Positions 43,401 to 51,891 are shown, counted from the first letter of the stretch. The stretch: DNA of 64,000 nt from Hahella sp018986435 (GCF_050749805.1 NZ_CP192738.1:1922001-1986000), one strand, 5' to 3'. Program-made: numbers and translations. Notes: generated from the sequence alone by a model not told the origin.

Positions 43401-45284
43401 TTCGGCAACGGCATGTTGCGTTCTGAGCATATTCTCATGGTGGCCGCCTTTAACCATATGCACATCTTTATTGATCCGAACCCGGACGCCGCGTCCAGCT
43501 TCGCAGAGCGCAAGCGCCTGTTCGAACTGCCGCGCTCCACGTGGATGGATTACGACAGCAAACTGATCTCGGCGGGCGGCGGTATATTCTCGCGCAACGC
43601 CAAGTCGATTCCGATCAGCCCTGAAATGAAGGCGCGCTTCGGCATCAAGCAGGACCGTTTGCCTCCCAACATGCTGATTTCGCAGTTGTTGAAGGCTCCG
43701 GTTGATCTGCTTTGGTTCGGTGGTATCGGCACCTATGTGAAATCCTCAGAAGAGTCGCACGCAGACGTAGGCGATAAAGCCAACGACGCGCTGCGGGTCG
43801 ACGCGAGCGATTTGCAGGTGAAAGTCATCGGCGAAGGCGGCAACCTGGGTATGACCCAGTTGGCCCGTATCGAATACGCCCTCAACTATGGTCGCCTGAA
43901 CACTGACTTTATTGATAACGCTGGCGGCGTGGACTGTTCTGACCACGAAGTTAACATCAAGATCCTGCTGAACGAGATTGTCGCCGGCGGCGATATGACT
44001 ATGAAGCAGCGTAATAAGTTGTTGGCGGACATGACTGACTCCGTCGCAGATCTGGTGTTGATGAACAACTACCGTCAGACCCAGGCGCTGAGTATTGCGG
44101 AGACTGATGCGGCGACCCGCATTGAAGAGTACCGTCGTTTGATCAACCACCTGGAGTCTATTGGTAAGCTGAATCGCGGCCTGGAATTTATTCCGGATGA
44201 TGAAACCATCACCGAGCGTAAATCCATGAAGCGCGGACTGGTGAGACCAGAACTCTGTACGCTGATTTCCTACGTCAAAGGCTGGTTGAAAGAGACCTTG
44301 ATCGACAGCGATCTGGTGGATCATGAGTATCTGGCTAACGAACTGCACACCGAGTTCCCGCAGATGCTGGTGGATAAGTTTGGTCGTCAGATGCGCGATC
44401 ACCGTCTGCGTCGCGAGATTATCGCCACTCAGGTCGCCAACGACATGGTCAACCACATGGGCATTACCTTTGTGGAGCGTCTGCGTCAGTCTACTGGCGC
44501 GCCGGTGGCGGCGATCGCTCAGGCGTACGTTATCGCCAGAAACGTCTTCCAGGTGCAGAATCAGTGGGCGGCGATCGAAGCCTTGGATTATAAAGTCGGC
44601 AGCGGCATGCAGATCGCAATGATGTCCGAACTGATCCGTTTAGTGCGCAGAGCGACCCGTTGGTTCCTGAGAAATCGTCGCAGCGAACTGAATGTCATGG
44701 AGAACATGGACAAATTCTCCACTGGCATCGACTACATCGCGCACCACTTCAAGGAACTTCTCTCCGGCGACCAGCTCAAGCTGTGGCAGGAGCGCTATGA
44801 CGGCTATCGTCAGGCCGGCGTGCCGGATGAGCTGGCTGCGACAGTCGCGGGAACGCCGTACCTGTACTCCGCTTTGGGCATCATTGAAGCGCAAGAGCAG
44901 ACCAACGCCAGCCTGGATTACGTGGCGCGTATGTTCTTCCGTATGGGCGAAAGGCTGGATATGCAGTGGTTCGGGCATCAGCTCAATATCGCGCAGCCTG
45001 CGACGCATTGGCAGGCGCTGGCGAGAGAGAGCTTCCGTGAGGATCTCGATTGGCAGCAGCGTGCTCTGACGGTCGGTATCCTGCGCATGACAGACGCGCC
45101 GGAAGATATTGATCAGCGTATTGACGCCTGGTCAGAGTGCAATACGGACCTGATTGAGCGCTGGCGCGGTATGTTGACCGAGCTGAAAGCGACGAAAGAT
45201 CCAGAGTTCCCCATGTACTCTGTGGCCCTGCGTGAACTGTTGGATCTGGCGCAGAGCACTTCGCACGCCACCACTAAGATCTGA
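40422..45284 (+). CDS. gdhB: NAD-specific glutamate dehydrogenase, large (180 kDa) type
   Basis: This 1620-residue protein is the large bacterial GDH2-type enzyme, usually about 1600 residues. The long N-terminal region carries ACT-like regulatory segments (about 1-650). The catalytic core starts near 800 (GGKVARGGLRWSDRFEDYRTEVLGLVKAQ, with the substrate-binding lysines) and continues through the nucleotide-binding part (IGEGGNLGMTQLARIE). It oxidatively deaminates glutamate to 2-oxoglutarate with NAD+ in the cytoplasm, favouring glutamate catabolism. The ribosome-binding site before the ATG is weak (AAAAGG). A strong terminator follows. Confidence 0.96.
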   Translation: MKQISVETREQFFELLEEEFKKKLEPGLAEDVNRFARLYLEMSPLDEIRSRRLADIYGAVVACWHFLQDHHQDQPKVTVFNPDLETHGWQSTHTVIGILHNNIPFIVDSVRMGLNRMELTLHSIQHAVLYIERDSSAKLKRVIGRDEEPARELGESMVYVEIDRHNDPADHQRIKDELETVLGEVRTAVGDYEKMKSHAQELISEFEKDIPNVKKTDLKEASEFLKWLAADHFTFLGYDEYQFKKAGKDTIIQQVAGSELGILKSHPERPAMMKMSDLPQKARRQMLQSEIFTFAKSSQRSRVHRPAYPDYVSVKKFNEQGEVIGERRFLGLYTSRVYHQRPDDIPLVRRKVKHVLKRSGFNPSDYAGKELDQILAVYPRDELFQLGRDDLFDVAMGILYIQERRKIRLFIREDVYGQFVSAIVYVPRDLYSTDLRLRISDILVKATGAEDVEFTTYFSESVLARTQFNLRVPQAERRDLRPAELEERIIAAAQSWQDGLMESLYEAHGEEQANSYIHLYANAFNGAYREEFSPRRAVIDIEHIASLSDERPLAMSFYRALEEDESILHFKLFHGVVQVPLSDVLPLFENLGLRVLGEHPFEAIDRNGKVVWIHDFSLQSRGGEVIDIQKIRKKFEELFLRVWTNEAENDIFNRLVLAAQMDWRQIAMLRAYARYMRQIRFSYSQDFIANTLVNHVHIAKSIYELFEARFNPAKIQSEAQCGAAQQKLEIEINQALDEVEHLSEDRVLRRFVELIKATLRTNYYQRGEDNGVKGYMSFKFSPRDIPEMPLPLPMFEIFVYSPRVEGVHLRGGKVARGGLRWSDRFEDYRTEVLGLVKAQQVKNSVIVPVGAKGGFVAKQLPENDREAMLNEGIACYKTFIRGLLDVTDNLSSGEVVPPLDVVRHDEDDYYLVVAADKGTATFSDIANSLSEEYNFWLGDAFASGGSQGYDHKKMGITARGGWVSVERHFREMGVNTATDDFTVVGVGDMSGDVFGNGMLRSEHILMVAAFNHMHIFIDPNPDAASSFAERKRLFELPRSTWMDYDSKLISAGGGIFSRNAKSIPISPEMKARFGIKQDRLPPNMLISQLLKAPVDLLWFGGIGTYVKSSEESHADVGDKANDALRVDASDLQVKVIGEGGNLGMTQLARIEYALNYGRLNTDFIDNAGGVDCSDHEVNIKILLNEIVAGGDMTMKQRNKLLADMTDSVADLVLMNNYRQTQALSIAETDAATRIEEYRRLINHLESIGKLNRGLEFIPDDETITERKSMKRGLVRPELCTLISYVKGWLKETLIDSDLVDHEYLANELHTEFPQMLVDKFGRQMRDHRLRREIIATQVANDMVNHMGITFVERLRQSTGAPVAAIAQAYVIARNVFQVQNQWAAIEALDYKVGSGMQIAMMSELIRLVRRATRWFLRNRRSELNVMENMDKFSTGIDYIAHHFKELLSGDQLKLWQERYDGYRQAGVPDELAATVAGTPYLYSALGIIEAQEQTNASLDYVARMFFRMGERLDMQWFGHQLNIAQPATHWQALARESFREDLDWQQRALTVGILRMTDAPEDIDQRIDAWSECNTDLIERWRGMLTELKATKDPEFPMYSVALRELLDLAQSTSHATTKI

Positions 45285-45304
45285 TAACGTAACGTAACGT
45301 AACG
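45285..45304. repeat. Short tandem repeat (TAACG)x4
   Basis: Four perfect 5-base units follow the gdhB stop directly, just before the terminator stem. Copy number may vary; no function is apparent. Confidence 0.8.
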
Positions 45305-45356
45305 CCGGCGCAGCGCTTCGCTCTACTTGAGCAGGAGGGCTGCGCCGGTTTATTTT
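45305..45356 (+). terminator. Intrinsic terminator of gdhB
   Basis: A perfect 10-base stem, CCGGCGCAGC with GCTGCGCCGG, encloses a 24-base loop and is followed by TTTATTTT. Confidence 0.85.
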
Positions 45357-45392
45357 TAGAGAACTAATCAGTAACCGCAGAGTGGTCTGGAG

Positions 45393-45617
45393 ATGCGGCA
45401 AATTATCGTCGACATCCATATATCCGTAGAGGAGTATTTGAACGTTTATCGCGGTAGCGCGAAAAACGTCAACGCCATAAGCCGGGAAGGGCTCAGGGTT
45501 CAATTCCCCGCCAATATCCTGCAGCGCTTCGTAACCCGAGAGGGTATCCGGGGTTCATTCGTCATCACTTTCGATGACGCCAATAAATTTCACTCCATTG
45601 AGCAATTGGCTTACTAG
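45393..45617 (+). CDS. DUF2835-family small protein
   Basis: This 74-residue protein starts MRQIIVDIHISVEEYLNVYRG and continues with a VQFPANILQRFV segment, as in the DUF2835 family of gammaproteobacteria. The function is unknown. It sits directly after gdhB, but the strong terminator suggests separate transcription, with a Shine-Dalgarno-like GGAGAT just upstream. Confidence 0.8.
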   Translation: MRQIIVDIHISVEEYLNVYRGSAKNVNAISREGLRVQFPANILQRFVTREGIRGSFVITFDDANKFHSIEQLAY

Positions 45618-45623
45618 CCGGCT

Positions 45624-46196
45624 TTATTCGCTTCGCGTCAGCCAGTCCGGGTGCTGAAGTGCAATTTTCAATAACGCTGCGACGCTGATAGCGTCCGTAA
45701 TTGCGCCGCTCAGCGCCATGTCTACGGCTTCTTGCAGGGGCAGTTGTCGCACTTTTAACTCTTCCGTTTCATCCGGATTCCAACCGACTTGCGTAAGCTT
45801 GCGCGCGACATACACCACGCCTTGTTCGTCAGTAACGCAGTTGCTGGTGTGCAGGCGCATTAACTCTGACAGCTCGTCGGCAATCAGTCCCGTCTCCTCT
45901 TGCAGCTCTCTGCGCGCGGCGTCCGCCGTCCATTCGTCGTGAGGCGCGCCGCCCATTGGGATCTCCCAGGAATAGCACTCCGTCGCATAGCGATACTGTC
46001 CCACCAGCCAGGTGTAGCCCTGGTCATCGACCGGCACGATGCCGACCGCCTTGTTCTTCATGTGCACAACGCCATAAATGCCGGGTTTGCCGGTGGGGGC
46101 GATGACCTCCCGGTGCTCCACTTGAATCCAGGGGTTAACATAAACCTGATTGCTGGAGAGGGTGCGCCAGGGATTGATTTCAGGGGAGTCTGACAT
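45624..46196 (-). CDS. Nudix hydrolase (NudF-like)
   Basis: This 190-residue hydrolase has a complete Nudix box fitting G-x5-E-x7-RE-x2-EE-x-G (from GGAPHDEW to REL-QEETGL). It is similar to ADP-ribose or nucleotide-sugar diphosphatases; the exact substrate cannot be read from the sequence. I start at the ATG at 46196, which has AAGGAA 6 bases before it. A seven-residue longer frame is less likely. It converges with the DUF2835 gene. Confidence 0.88.
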   Translation of the reverse strand: MSDSPEINPWRTLSSNQVYVNPWIQVEHREVIAPTGKPGIYGVVHMKNKAVGIVPVDDQGYTWLVGQYRYATECYSWEIPMGGAPHDEWTADAARRELQEETGLIADELSELMRLHTSNCVTDEQGVVYVARKLTQVGWNPDETEELKVRQLPLQEAVDMALSGAITDAISVAALLKIALQHPDWLTRSE

Positions 46197-46261
46197 AATG
46201 GATTCCTTGTGCGACAAAGCTCAGTGGCTCGAAATAATAAGAGTGAGTGGAAACTTATAAC

Positions 46262-46295
46262 AAAAACGCCGGGGGAGAAACTCCGCCGGCGTTTT
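46262..46295 (-). terminator. Intrinsic terminator of the transglycosylase/proS unit
   Basis: AAAACGCCGG pairs with CCGGCGTTTT. On the minus strand the right arm continues into a T-rich stretch. It lies between the transglycosylase gene and the Nudix gene and may act in both directions. Confidence 0.75.
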
Positions 46296-46325
46296 GGATG
46301 GTGTGGATTGAGTCTGGTGTTGAAA

Positions 46326-46949
46326 TCAGGAGTGTTTGACGAACCAGTAACGTTCCCAGGCGACCAGAACCCTTTCTGGATACCAGGTTTTGCCCAGGCT
46401 GCCGTTGTAGCGGGCCAGGGCGCGAATCAGGTTGCCTTTTTCCTTGTCCAGATAGTGCTTTAGAATCGTGCAGCCGTAACGCAGATTGGTGGCCACATCG
46501 TGGAGATTGTCCTCCGGGCGTCCGATTTCATCGATCCAGAACGGCATCACCTGCATCAGGCCGCGAGCGCCTGCGCTGGATACGGCGTAGGGGTCGAAGC
46601 GGCTTTCCACATGCATGACCGACAAGACAATTTCCGGGTTGAGTCCGGCCCGGGTGGCCTCCAGGTGCACCAGCTTCAGCAGCTCAAGGCGCTTGTTGGT
46701 GTCCTTTATGTATTTCTCCATACGGGCGGACATGTCCACCAGCCACACTTCGGCGTCAAAGCGGTCAATAAAGCTTTTGGACTCATTGACCGTGCGTTTC
46801 AATACGGCCCGCAACTCTGGGTCCGGTTCCTGAGGGCCTGCTGCGAAGGAGGCCGTCGGCGCAAGCGCCAGCAGCATGAGCATCCCGAATAGCAAAGACA
46901 AGCCCTTGCCACGAACAAGGGCGGGGCGTACTGAATAACTGTACTGCAT
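46326..46949 (-). CDS. Lytic murein transglycosylase, SLT domain
   Basis: This 207-residue periplasmic enzyme has a signal peptide (about 15-38) and a single SLT lysozyme-like domain (about 85-205). The catalytic glutamate lies in HVESRFDP, followed by the typical AGARGLMQVMP and ALARYNGS motifs. It would cleave peptidoglycan strands with formation of 1,6-anhydromuramic acid. It is 12 bases downstream of proS, so probably co-transcribed, a linkage seen in related bacteria. Confidence 0.9.
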   Translation of the reverse strand: MQYSYSVRPALVRGKGLSLLFGMLMLLALAPTASFAAGPQEPDPELRAVLKRTVNESKSFIDRFDAEVWLVDMSARMEKYIKDTNKRLELLKLVHLEATRAGLNPEIVLSVMHVESRFDPYAVSSAGARGLMQVMPFWIDEIGRPEDNLHDVATNLRYGCTILKHYLDKEKGNLIRALARYNGSLGKTWYPERVLVAWERYWFVKHS

Positions 46950-46960
46950 GATTCAACTGA

Positions 46961-48685
46961 CTATTTTTTCAACTTCTCTTTAATGAAGTTTACAACAGTA
47001 TCCACTGTCATATCTGTGCTGTCGGTATCACGACGGCCTTTGTATTCCACTTTACCTTCCGCCAGGCCGCGATCGCTGATGACGACGCGGTGCGGAATGC
47101 CTATGAGCTCCATTTCGGCGAACTTAACGCCAGGGCGCTCATTGCGGTCGTCCAGCAGAACGTCCACGCCAGCCTGCAGCAGTTCTGCATAAAGGCTTTC
47201 CGCTTTCTCGCGCACGACATCGGATTTGTGCATGTTCAATGGAACCAGGGCGACCTGGAAAGGAGCCAGGGCGTCTGGCCAGATGATGCCTTTGTCGTCG
47301 TGGCCCTGTTCAATCGCGGCGGCGACCACACGGGATACGCCAATACCGTAACAGCCCATTTGCATTACAGTGGCTTTGCCGTTTTCGTCCAGGACGGTGG
47401 CGTTCATGGCGGAGCTGTATTTGTCGCCCAGCTTGAATACGTGGCCCACTTCGATGCCTTTTTTGAGCACCAGAACGCCTTTGCCGTCTGGGCTGGGATC
47501 GCCTTCCACGACGTTGCGCAGGTCGGCGGTTTCTTTGATTTCGCAGTCACGTCCCCAGTTAACGCCAGTGAGGTGCTGACCTTCTTCGTTGGCGCCGCAG
47601 ACAAAGTCCGCCAGCACGGCTGCGCTGTGGTCAACAATAGTGCGAAGGGGCAGATTCACGGGACCAATGGAGCCGGGCTTGCAGCCTACCGCCGCCTCGA
47701 TGGCTTCGTCGCTGGCGAGCGTCAGCGGGGACGCCACGCCAGATAGTTTTTCCGCTTTGATTTCATTAAGGACATGATCGCCGCGCAGCACCAGGGCGAT
47801 GATTGGGGCAGGCTTGCCTTCTTCCGCTTCGCCCAGCACCAGCAGGGTTTTCACGGTTTGCTCCGCAGGCAGATTCAAGAATGCGGAGACGCTTTCAATC
47901 GTGCGTTGCTCGGGCGTCGCTACCTTGGTCATGTCTTTGGAAGGCGCAGGCGCTTGCTTAAGCGTGGTCAGAGCTTCCGCTTTTTCCAGGTTGGCGGCGT
48001 AATCGCTTTCAGTGCTGAATGCAATCAAATCTTCCCCGGAGTTGGCCAGTACATGGAACTCATGGGAAGAAGACCCGCCGATGCTGCCGCTGTCCGCCTG
48101 CACAGGACGGAAGTCCAGGCCAAAGCGGGTGAATATGCGGGTATAAGCGTCGTACATGACCATGTAGGTCTCGTCCAGCGATTCCTGATTCACATGGAAG
48201 GAATAAGCGTCCTTCATCAGGAATTCTCTGGCGCGCATGATGCCGAAGCGAGGGCGGCGCTCATCGCGGAATTTCATCTGAATCTGATAAAAGTTAGCCG
48301 GTAGTTGTTTATAGCTTTTCAATTCATTGCGAATCAGGTCGGTGATGACTTCTTCATGAGTCGGGCCGACGCAGAAATCACGGTTGTGGCGGTCTTGAAT
48401 GCGCAGCAACTCGCCGCCGTATTGCTCCCAGCGGCCGGACTCGATCCATAACTCTGCTGGCTGCACCGCCGGCATCAACACTTCCTGGGCGCCGGAACGG
48501 TCCATTTCCTCTCTGACGATGTTTTCAACTTTTTTCAGAACCCTCAAGCCAAGGGGGAGCCAGGTATAGAGACCTGCGGCCAGCTTGCGAATCATGCCTG
48601 CGCGCAGCATCAACTGATGACTGATGACTTCCGCGTCGGCAGGGGTTTCTTTCAGGGTGGCGATCAGGTATCGACTTGCGCGCAT
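46961..48685 (-). CDS. proS: Prolyl-tRNA synthetase
   Basis: This 574-residue enzyme is the bacterial type with an editing domain inserted between class II motifs 2 and 3 (about 220-405, with the ALVLRGDHVLNEIKAEKLSG region). The catalytic motifs FCVGPTHEEVIT and GCYGIGVSR are intact, followed by the anticodon-binding domain (about 470-570). It charges tRNA-Pro and clears mischarged alanine. It is the first gene of a two-gene unit with the transglycosylase. Confidence 0.97.
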   Translation of the reverse strand: MRASRYLIATLKETPADAEVISHQLMLRAGMIRKLAAGLYTWLPLGLRVLKKVENIVREEMDRSGAQEVLMPAVQPAELWIESGRWEQYGGELLRIQDRHNRDFCVGPTHEEVITDLIRNELKSYKQLPANFYQIQMKFRDERRPRFGIMRAREFLMKDAYSFHVNQESLDETYMVMYDAYTRIFTRFGLDFRPVQADSGSIGGSSSHEFHVLANSGEDLIAFSTESDYAANLEKAEALTTLKQAPAPSKDMTKVATPEQRTIESVSAFLNLPAEQTVKTLLVLGEAEEGKPAPIIALVLRGDHVLNEIKAEKLSGVASPLTLASDEAIEAAVGCKPGSIGPVNLPLRTIVDHSAAVLADFVCGANEEGQHLTGVNWGRDCEIKETADLRNVVEGDPSPDGKGVLVLKKGIEVGHVFKLGDKYSSAMNATVLDENGKATVMQMGCYGIGVSRVVAAAIEQGHDDKGIIWPDALAPFQVALVPLNMHKSDVVREKAESLYAELLQAGVDVLLDDRNERPGVKFAEMELIGIPHRVVISDRGLAEGKVEYKGRRDTDSTDMTVDTVVNFIKEKLKK

Positions 48686-49013
48686 ATATCTTCCCAGGAA
48701 TACAAATAAATAAGGTTAACTACCGGTAATGGTTTATTTTTACTGCCGCACTATTGTAGAAGCGATGACTCCTTGCGTACAGGCGCGATTGTATTAATTG
48801 CGAATACGACGCCGAGCGCGGCCCGACGGCCGCCATGACGATCGGATTTATCGCAGATTTCCCCAAAACGGCCCGCCAAAGCGGCCTTTTTTCGCGTCAT
48901 ACAACAGTTTGTCATGAGAACGCAACCGGCCTCATGGTTTATGCCATATACCTGCTTGGCAACCCTGGGGCGATGAGGCAAACTCACCAGCGTCCGATGA
49001 TACAGTTGAGCCT
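48686..49013. other. Divergent intergenic region proS / thioesterase
   Basis: These 328 bases hold the proS promoter (minus) and the thioesterase promoter (plus). Near the middle is a plus-strand terminator-like hairpin (48869-48892). Short frames on both strands lack ribosome-binding sites, so I call no protein here. Confidence 0.4.
48869..48892 (+). terminator. Terminator-like hairpin without an assigned gene
   Basis: A short GC stem (GGCCCGC / GCGGCC with one bulge) around a CAAA loop is followed by six T residues. On the plus strand there is no gene just upstream, as proS reads the other way, so it could end a small RNA or attenuate the thioesterase transcript. Confidence 0.4.
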
Positions 49014-49424
49014 ATGATGCTGACCGCGCACGAAATTCAAAACATCATCAGAACCGGCGTGCCGATGGCGGAGTCCATCGATTTCCGGGTTGATGAGGTC
49101 TCAGGCAAGAACGCTATCGCCAGAATCCCGTTTTCAGAAACCTTTGTGCGCCCCGGAGGAACCCTTTCCGGACCCATCATCATGTCGCTTGCGGATGCAT
49201 CCATGTATGCAATTATCCTGGCGACTTTAGGGCGTGTGGAAATGGCTGTCACCAGCAATTTAAACATCAACTTTTTACAACGGCCCAAGCCGGAAGACCT
49301 GTTGGCGGAGGCGACTCTGCTGAAACTGGGTTCCCGGATTGCATTTTGTGAAGTAAATCTGTACTCGCCGAACAGCGATGGTTTGGTCGCACACGCAACG
49401 GGAAGTTACGCGTTGCCGCGGTAA
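49014..49424 (+). CDS. PaaI-type hotdog thioesterase
   Basis: This 136-residue protein has a hotdog fold of the PaaI family. The conserved VRPGGTLSGPIIMSLADASMYA region carries the catalytic Asp/Glu area, and TSNLNINFLQRP follows. It would hydrolyse acyl-CoA thioesters; the chain type is unknown. Starts at 49014 and 49017 are both ATG. A TetR regulator follows on the same strand. Confidence 0.88.
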   Translation: MMLTAHEIQNIIRTGVPMAESIDFRVDEVSGKNAIARIPFSETFVRPGGTLSGPIIMSLADASMYAIILATLGRVEMAVTSNLNINFLQRPKPEDLLAEATLLKLGSRIAFCEVNLYSPNSDGLVAHATGSYALPR

Positions 49425-49527
49425 GGGGGGGAGGAGCCCGCCAGGCGCGTCGCAGCTAGTAGACTGCTGTACCGCAATAATAGCCGTACCCACAACAATA
49501 AAAACCAAATGAAATGACTTTGATCAG

Positions 49528-49557
49528 AGTACTAACTCAAGAACGATCAGTACTAAC
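49528..49557. promoter_or_regulatory. Phased direct repeat upstream of the first TetR gene
   Basis: AGTACTAAC occurs at 49528-49536 and 49549-49557, with centres 21 bases (two helical turns) apart. GATCAG precedes both copies. The site is about 25-55 bases before the TetR start codon, fitting an autoregulatory operator. Confidence 0.5.
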
Positions 49558-49581
49558 CTCGTGGAATAACTACAGGAAGTT

Positions 49582-50241
49582 ATGACTATGAACATTACCG
49601 CCAGTAAAAACTCAGAAGCGCTGCAGGAGCTCGAACAGCGCAGGCAGCCCGTGCAAGAACGCAGCCGGGAAAGAGTCGAGCTGATATTAAACGAAGCTGC
49701 CATTCTTATCAGTGAAGTTGGCGTGCAGGGAGCGAAAACCTCGGAAATCGCCCGTCGCGCGGGTATTTCCCTAGCGTCTTTGTACCGTTATTTCCCCAAC
49801 AAGGCCGCTATAGTCAAGGCCTTGGCTGAGCGCCATATCAAAACGCTGAGCACCGTCATGGAGGAATTTGTAAACGAGTTTGATCTGGAGGAAGGGTTTG
49901 ACAAGCTCATCGACACCTTCGCCCATTTCTACCGGTCCGAGCCGGGTTATAAGGAAATCTGGTCGGGCGTAGAGGCGATGCCAGAGCTGCAGCAATTGGA
50001 TCTCGGTGAGCTGTTCGATAACGCCCAGGCCATTACCAATCGCGCCAAACTGCTGTATCCGCAAGTCGAACAAGAGCGTCTGTGGTTGATATGCGTGATG
50101 CTGCCCAGAGCCTGCGGCGCTATCCTGAGGCTGGCCATGACTATGGAAGAAAAGCCTGAGTCAATCATGCTGACGGAATTAAAGTTGATGGTGAAGTCAT
50201 ACTTGCGTCAACGTTTAGGTGAGCTGGACGCGGCGGCGTAA
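49582..50241 (+). CDS. TetR-family transcriptional regulator
   Basis: This 219-residue protein has an N-terminal TetR helix-turn-helix (about 30-75: ILNEAAILISEVGVQGAKTSEIARRAGISLASLYRYFPNK) and a C-terminal effector-binding helical domain. It follows a PaaI thioesterase on the same strand, with 157 bases in between holding a phased direct repeat. Ligand and targets are unknown; a link to acyl-CoA metabolism is a guess from the neighbour. Confidence 0.87.
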   Translation: MTMNITASKNSEALQELEQRRQPVQERSRERVELILNEAAILISEVGVQGAKTSEIARRAGISLASLYRYFPNKAAIVKALAERHIKTLSTVMEEFVNEFDLEEGFDKLIDTFAHFYRSEPGYKEIWSGVEAMPELQQLDLGELFDNAQAITNRAKLLYPQVEQERLWLICVMLPRACGAILRLAMTMEEKPESIMLTELKLMVKSYLRQRLGELDAAA

Positions 50242-50393
50242 CGTCGTGTGATCGGCTGCCCCGCATTGGGCCTGGAGTCAGGGAGTGCGGAAACCCACAA
50301 ATGAAGACGTCCCGCAAATAAGCATGCGTCATCCCTGTCGCCAATACTTGGCGGCGTCTTCATACGGTGTATTACCGGAGGACTGAAAGCGAG

Positions 50394-51287
50394 TCAGTCA
50401 ATGACGTCTTTCAGCGCCTCCTCAAGCGTATCGAATTGAAAACTGAAGTTTTCTTCCAATAAACGGGCTGGAATCGCCTTTTGTCCCGTTAGCAACATCC
50501 TTGATAGTTCTCCCATCGCTAACTTCAATGCAAATGCAGGCGCCGTGCAGAATGCGGGGCGATGAAGCAGCTTCGCCAAAGTGGCGGTGAACTCGGCGTT
50601 AGTGACTGGCGTAGTGCTGACGGCGTTGTAGGGGCCGCTGCAGGTAGGCGTTTCGAGTAAATGCAGTAGAACTCTCAACAGGTCCTGAATATGAATCCAG
50701 GGCATCCATTGACTTCCGTCGCCAAACTTTCCTCCCAGGCCAAGCTTAAAAACGGGCAGCATTTTCTGTAGGAAACCTTCTTTTCCCACCACCAGACCGA
50801 TACGGGCGATAGCGACGCGCATGCCAATGCTCTCTGCGCTAAGGGCGGCAGCTTCCCATTCGCTGCACAGCTCATGGGTGAATTCCTCGTGGGGTGGGGT
50901 TTGCTCCGTCACTAATAGATTTTGCTGGTCGCCGTAATAGCCCACGGCGGATGCGGAAACCATGGCTTTGGGGGGCGTTTCCATTTGCTTGCACATGTCA
51001 ATCAAGTCATGAGTCAGCGCAATGCGGCTTTGCTTCAGCTTTTGTTTGCGCGCTTGCGTCCAGTGTCTGTCGGCTACGGGTTCGCCGGCCAGATTGATGA
51101 TGGCGTCAACAGGCGCTTCTATGAGATCCGCGCGTAGCTCTCCGATACTCCGGCAGCGCTCTCCCACCAAGTGGGCGACCTGCTCTGGTCTCCTGCTGAA
51201 TACCGTGGTGTCGTGTCCACTGGCCCATAACGCCCGACACAGTTGTTTGCCGATAAAACCTGTGCCCCCGGTCACCAGGATGTGCAT
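50394..51287 (-). CDS. TIGR01777-type NAD(P)-dependent epimerase/SDR protein
   Basis: This 297-residue protein has a Rossmann start (MHILVTGGTGFIG), an SDR-type VSASAVGYYG with the active-site Tyr, and the family C-terminal DUF1731-like segment (LLTGQKAIPARLLE). It belongs to the YfcH/SULA group. The substrate is unknown. Downstream of the CbiX-like gene on the same strand, with a tandem repeat in between. Confidence 0.9.
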   Translation of the reverse strand: MHILVTGGTGFIGKQLCRALWASGHDTTVFSRRPEQVAHLVGERCRSIGELRADLIEAPVDAIINLAGEPVADRHWTQARKQKLKQSRIALTHDLIDMCKQMETPPKAMVSASAVGYYGDQQNLLVTEQTPPHEEFTHELCSEWEAAALSAESIGMRVAIARIGLVVGKEGFLQKMLPVFKLGLGGKFGDGSQWMPWIHIQDLLRVLLHLLETPTCSGPYNAVSTTPVTNAEFTATLAKLLHRPAFCTAPAFALKLAMGELSRMLLTGQKAIPARLLEENFSFQFDTLEEALKDVID

Positions 51288-51398
51288 GCTCGGATCTCCT
51301 TAAACTCTTCCTTTATTAATACATAATTTGCCGACTTTACGCGGGTGGTGCGCAGTGGCGATGAGGTTATCTTGTGCCTATTCGGGCGGCTATACAAT

Positions 51399-51434
51399 AA
51401 GTTGTTCAATAACCTGAAGTTGTTCAATAACCTG
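51399..51434. repeat. Perfect 18-base tandem duplication
   Basis: AAGTTGTTCAATAACCTG occurs twice without interruption (51399-51416 and 51417-51434). It lies between two minus-strand genes, upstream of the epimerase gene. It may be a regulatory site or a recent slippage event. Confidence 0.85.
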
Positions 51435-51516
51435 GGCTTAGCTCGCTCAGTTCAGAATATAGTCGTGGCAAGTTAAAAAGATGGCTAGTGGCCTCTCGCA
51501 AATACTGGTGGCCGTG

Positions 51517-51891
51517 TTAGCGTGCATTGGACTGAAGAAGGTCGCGAACAATGCCTTCTACGGTGGCGATGAAGAGAGGGTGCTCGCCAAGGGGCGGCAG
51601 CAGAGTGATGTCGACGCCGGACTCTTCGGTTAGCGTGGATATCATGGCGGGAACGTCTTCTCGCAAATGTTTGCCGGCGGCGAAAAAAAGAGGCAGTACG
51701 GCGATGGATTGTGCGCCTTGATCTCGTGCTTGTATTACGGCTTGTTCCAAGGTGGGTTCCGCAAGCTCCATGAACGCCAGGGAAACCTGAGTGGCGCTTT
51801 GGGACAGGCGTTCCGTCAGTGCGATAAAAGGCTGCAGCCAATTGTTGTCACGGCTGCCGTGAGCAAGAAGTATCGTATGGTCGAAAGTCAT
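51517..51891 (-). CDS. CbiX/sirohydrochlorin-chelatase-like protein
   Basis: This protein of about 124 residues has the short CbiX-type fold. The metal-binding His lies in LLAHGSRDNNW near the N-terminus and a second in LPPLGEHPLF. Members insert Co or Fe into sirohydrochlorin in cobalamin or siroheme synthesis. A lone short copy of this type is often uncharacterised. I use the ATG at 51891; another ATG at 51921 would add 10 residues. Confidence 0.78.
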   Translation of the reverse strand: MTFDHTILLAHGSRDNNWLQPFIALTERLSQSATQVSLAFMELAEPTLEQAVIQARDQGAQSIAVLPLFFAAGKHLREDVPAMISTLTEESGVDITLLPPLGEHPLFIATVEGIVRDLLQSNAR

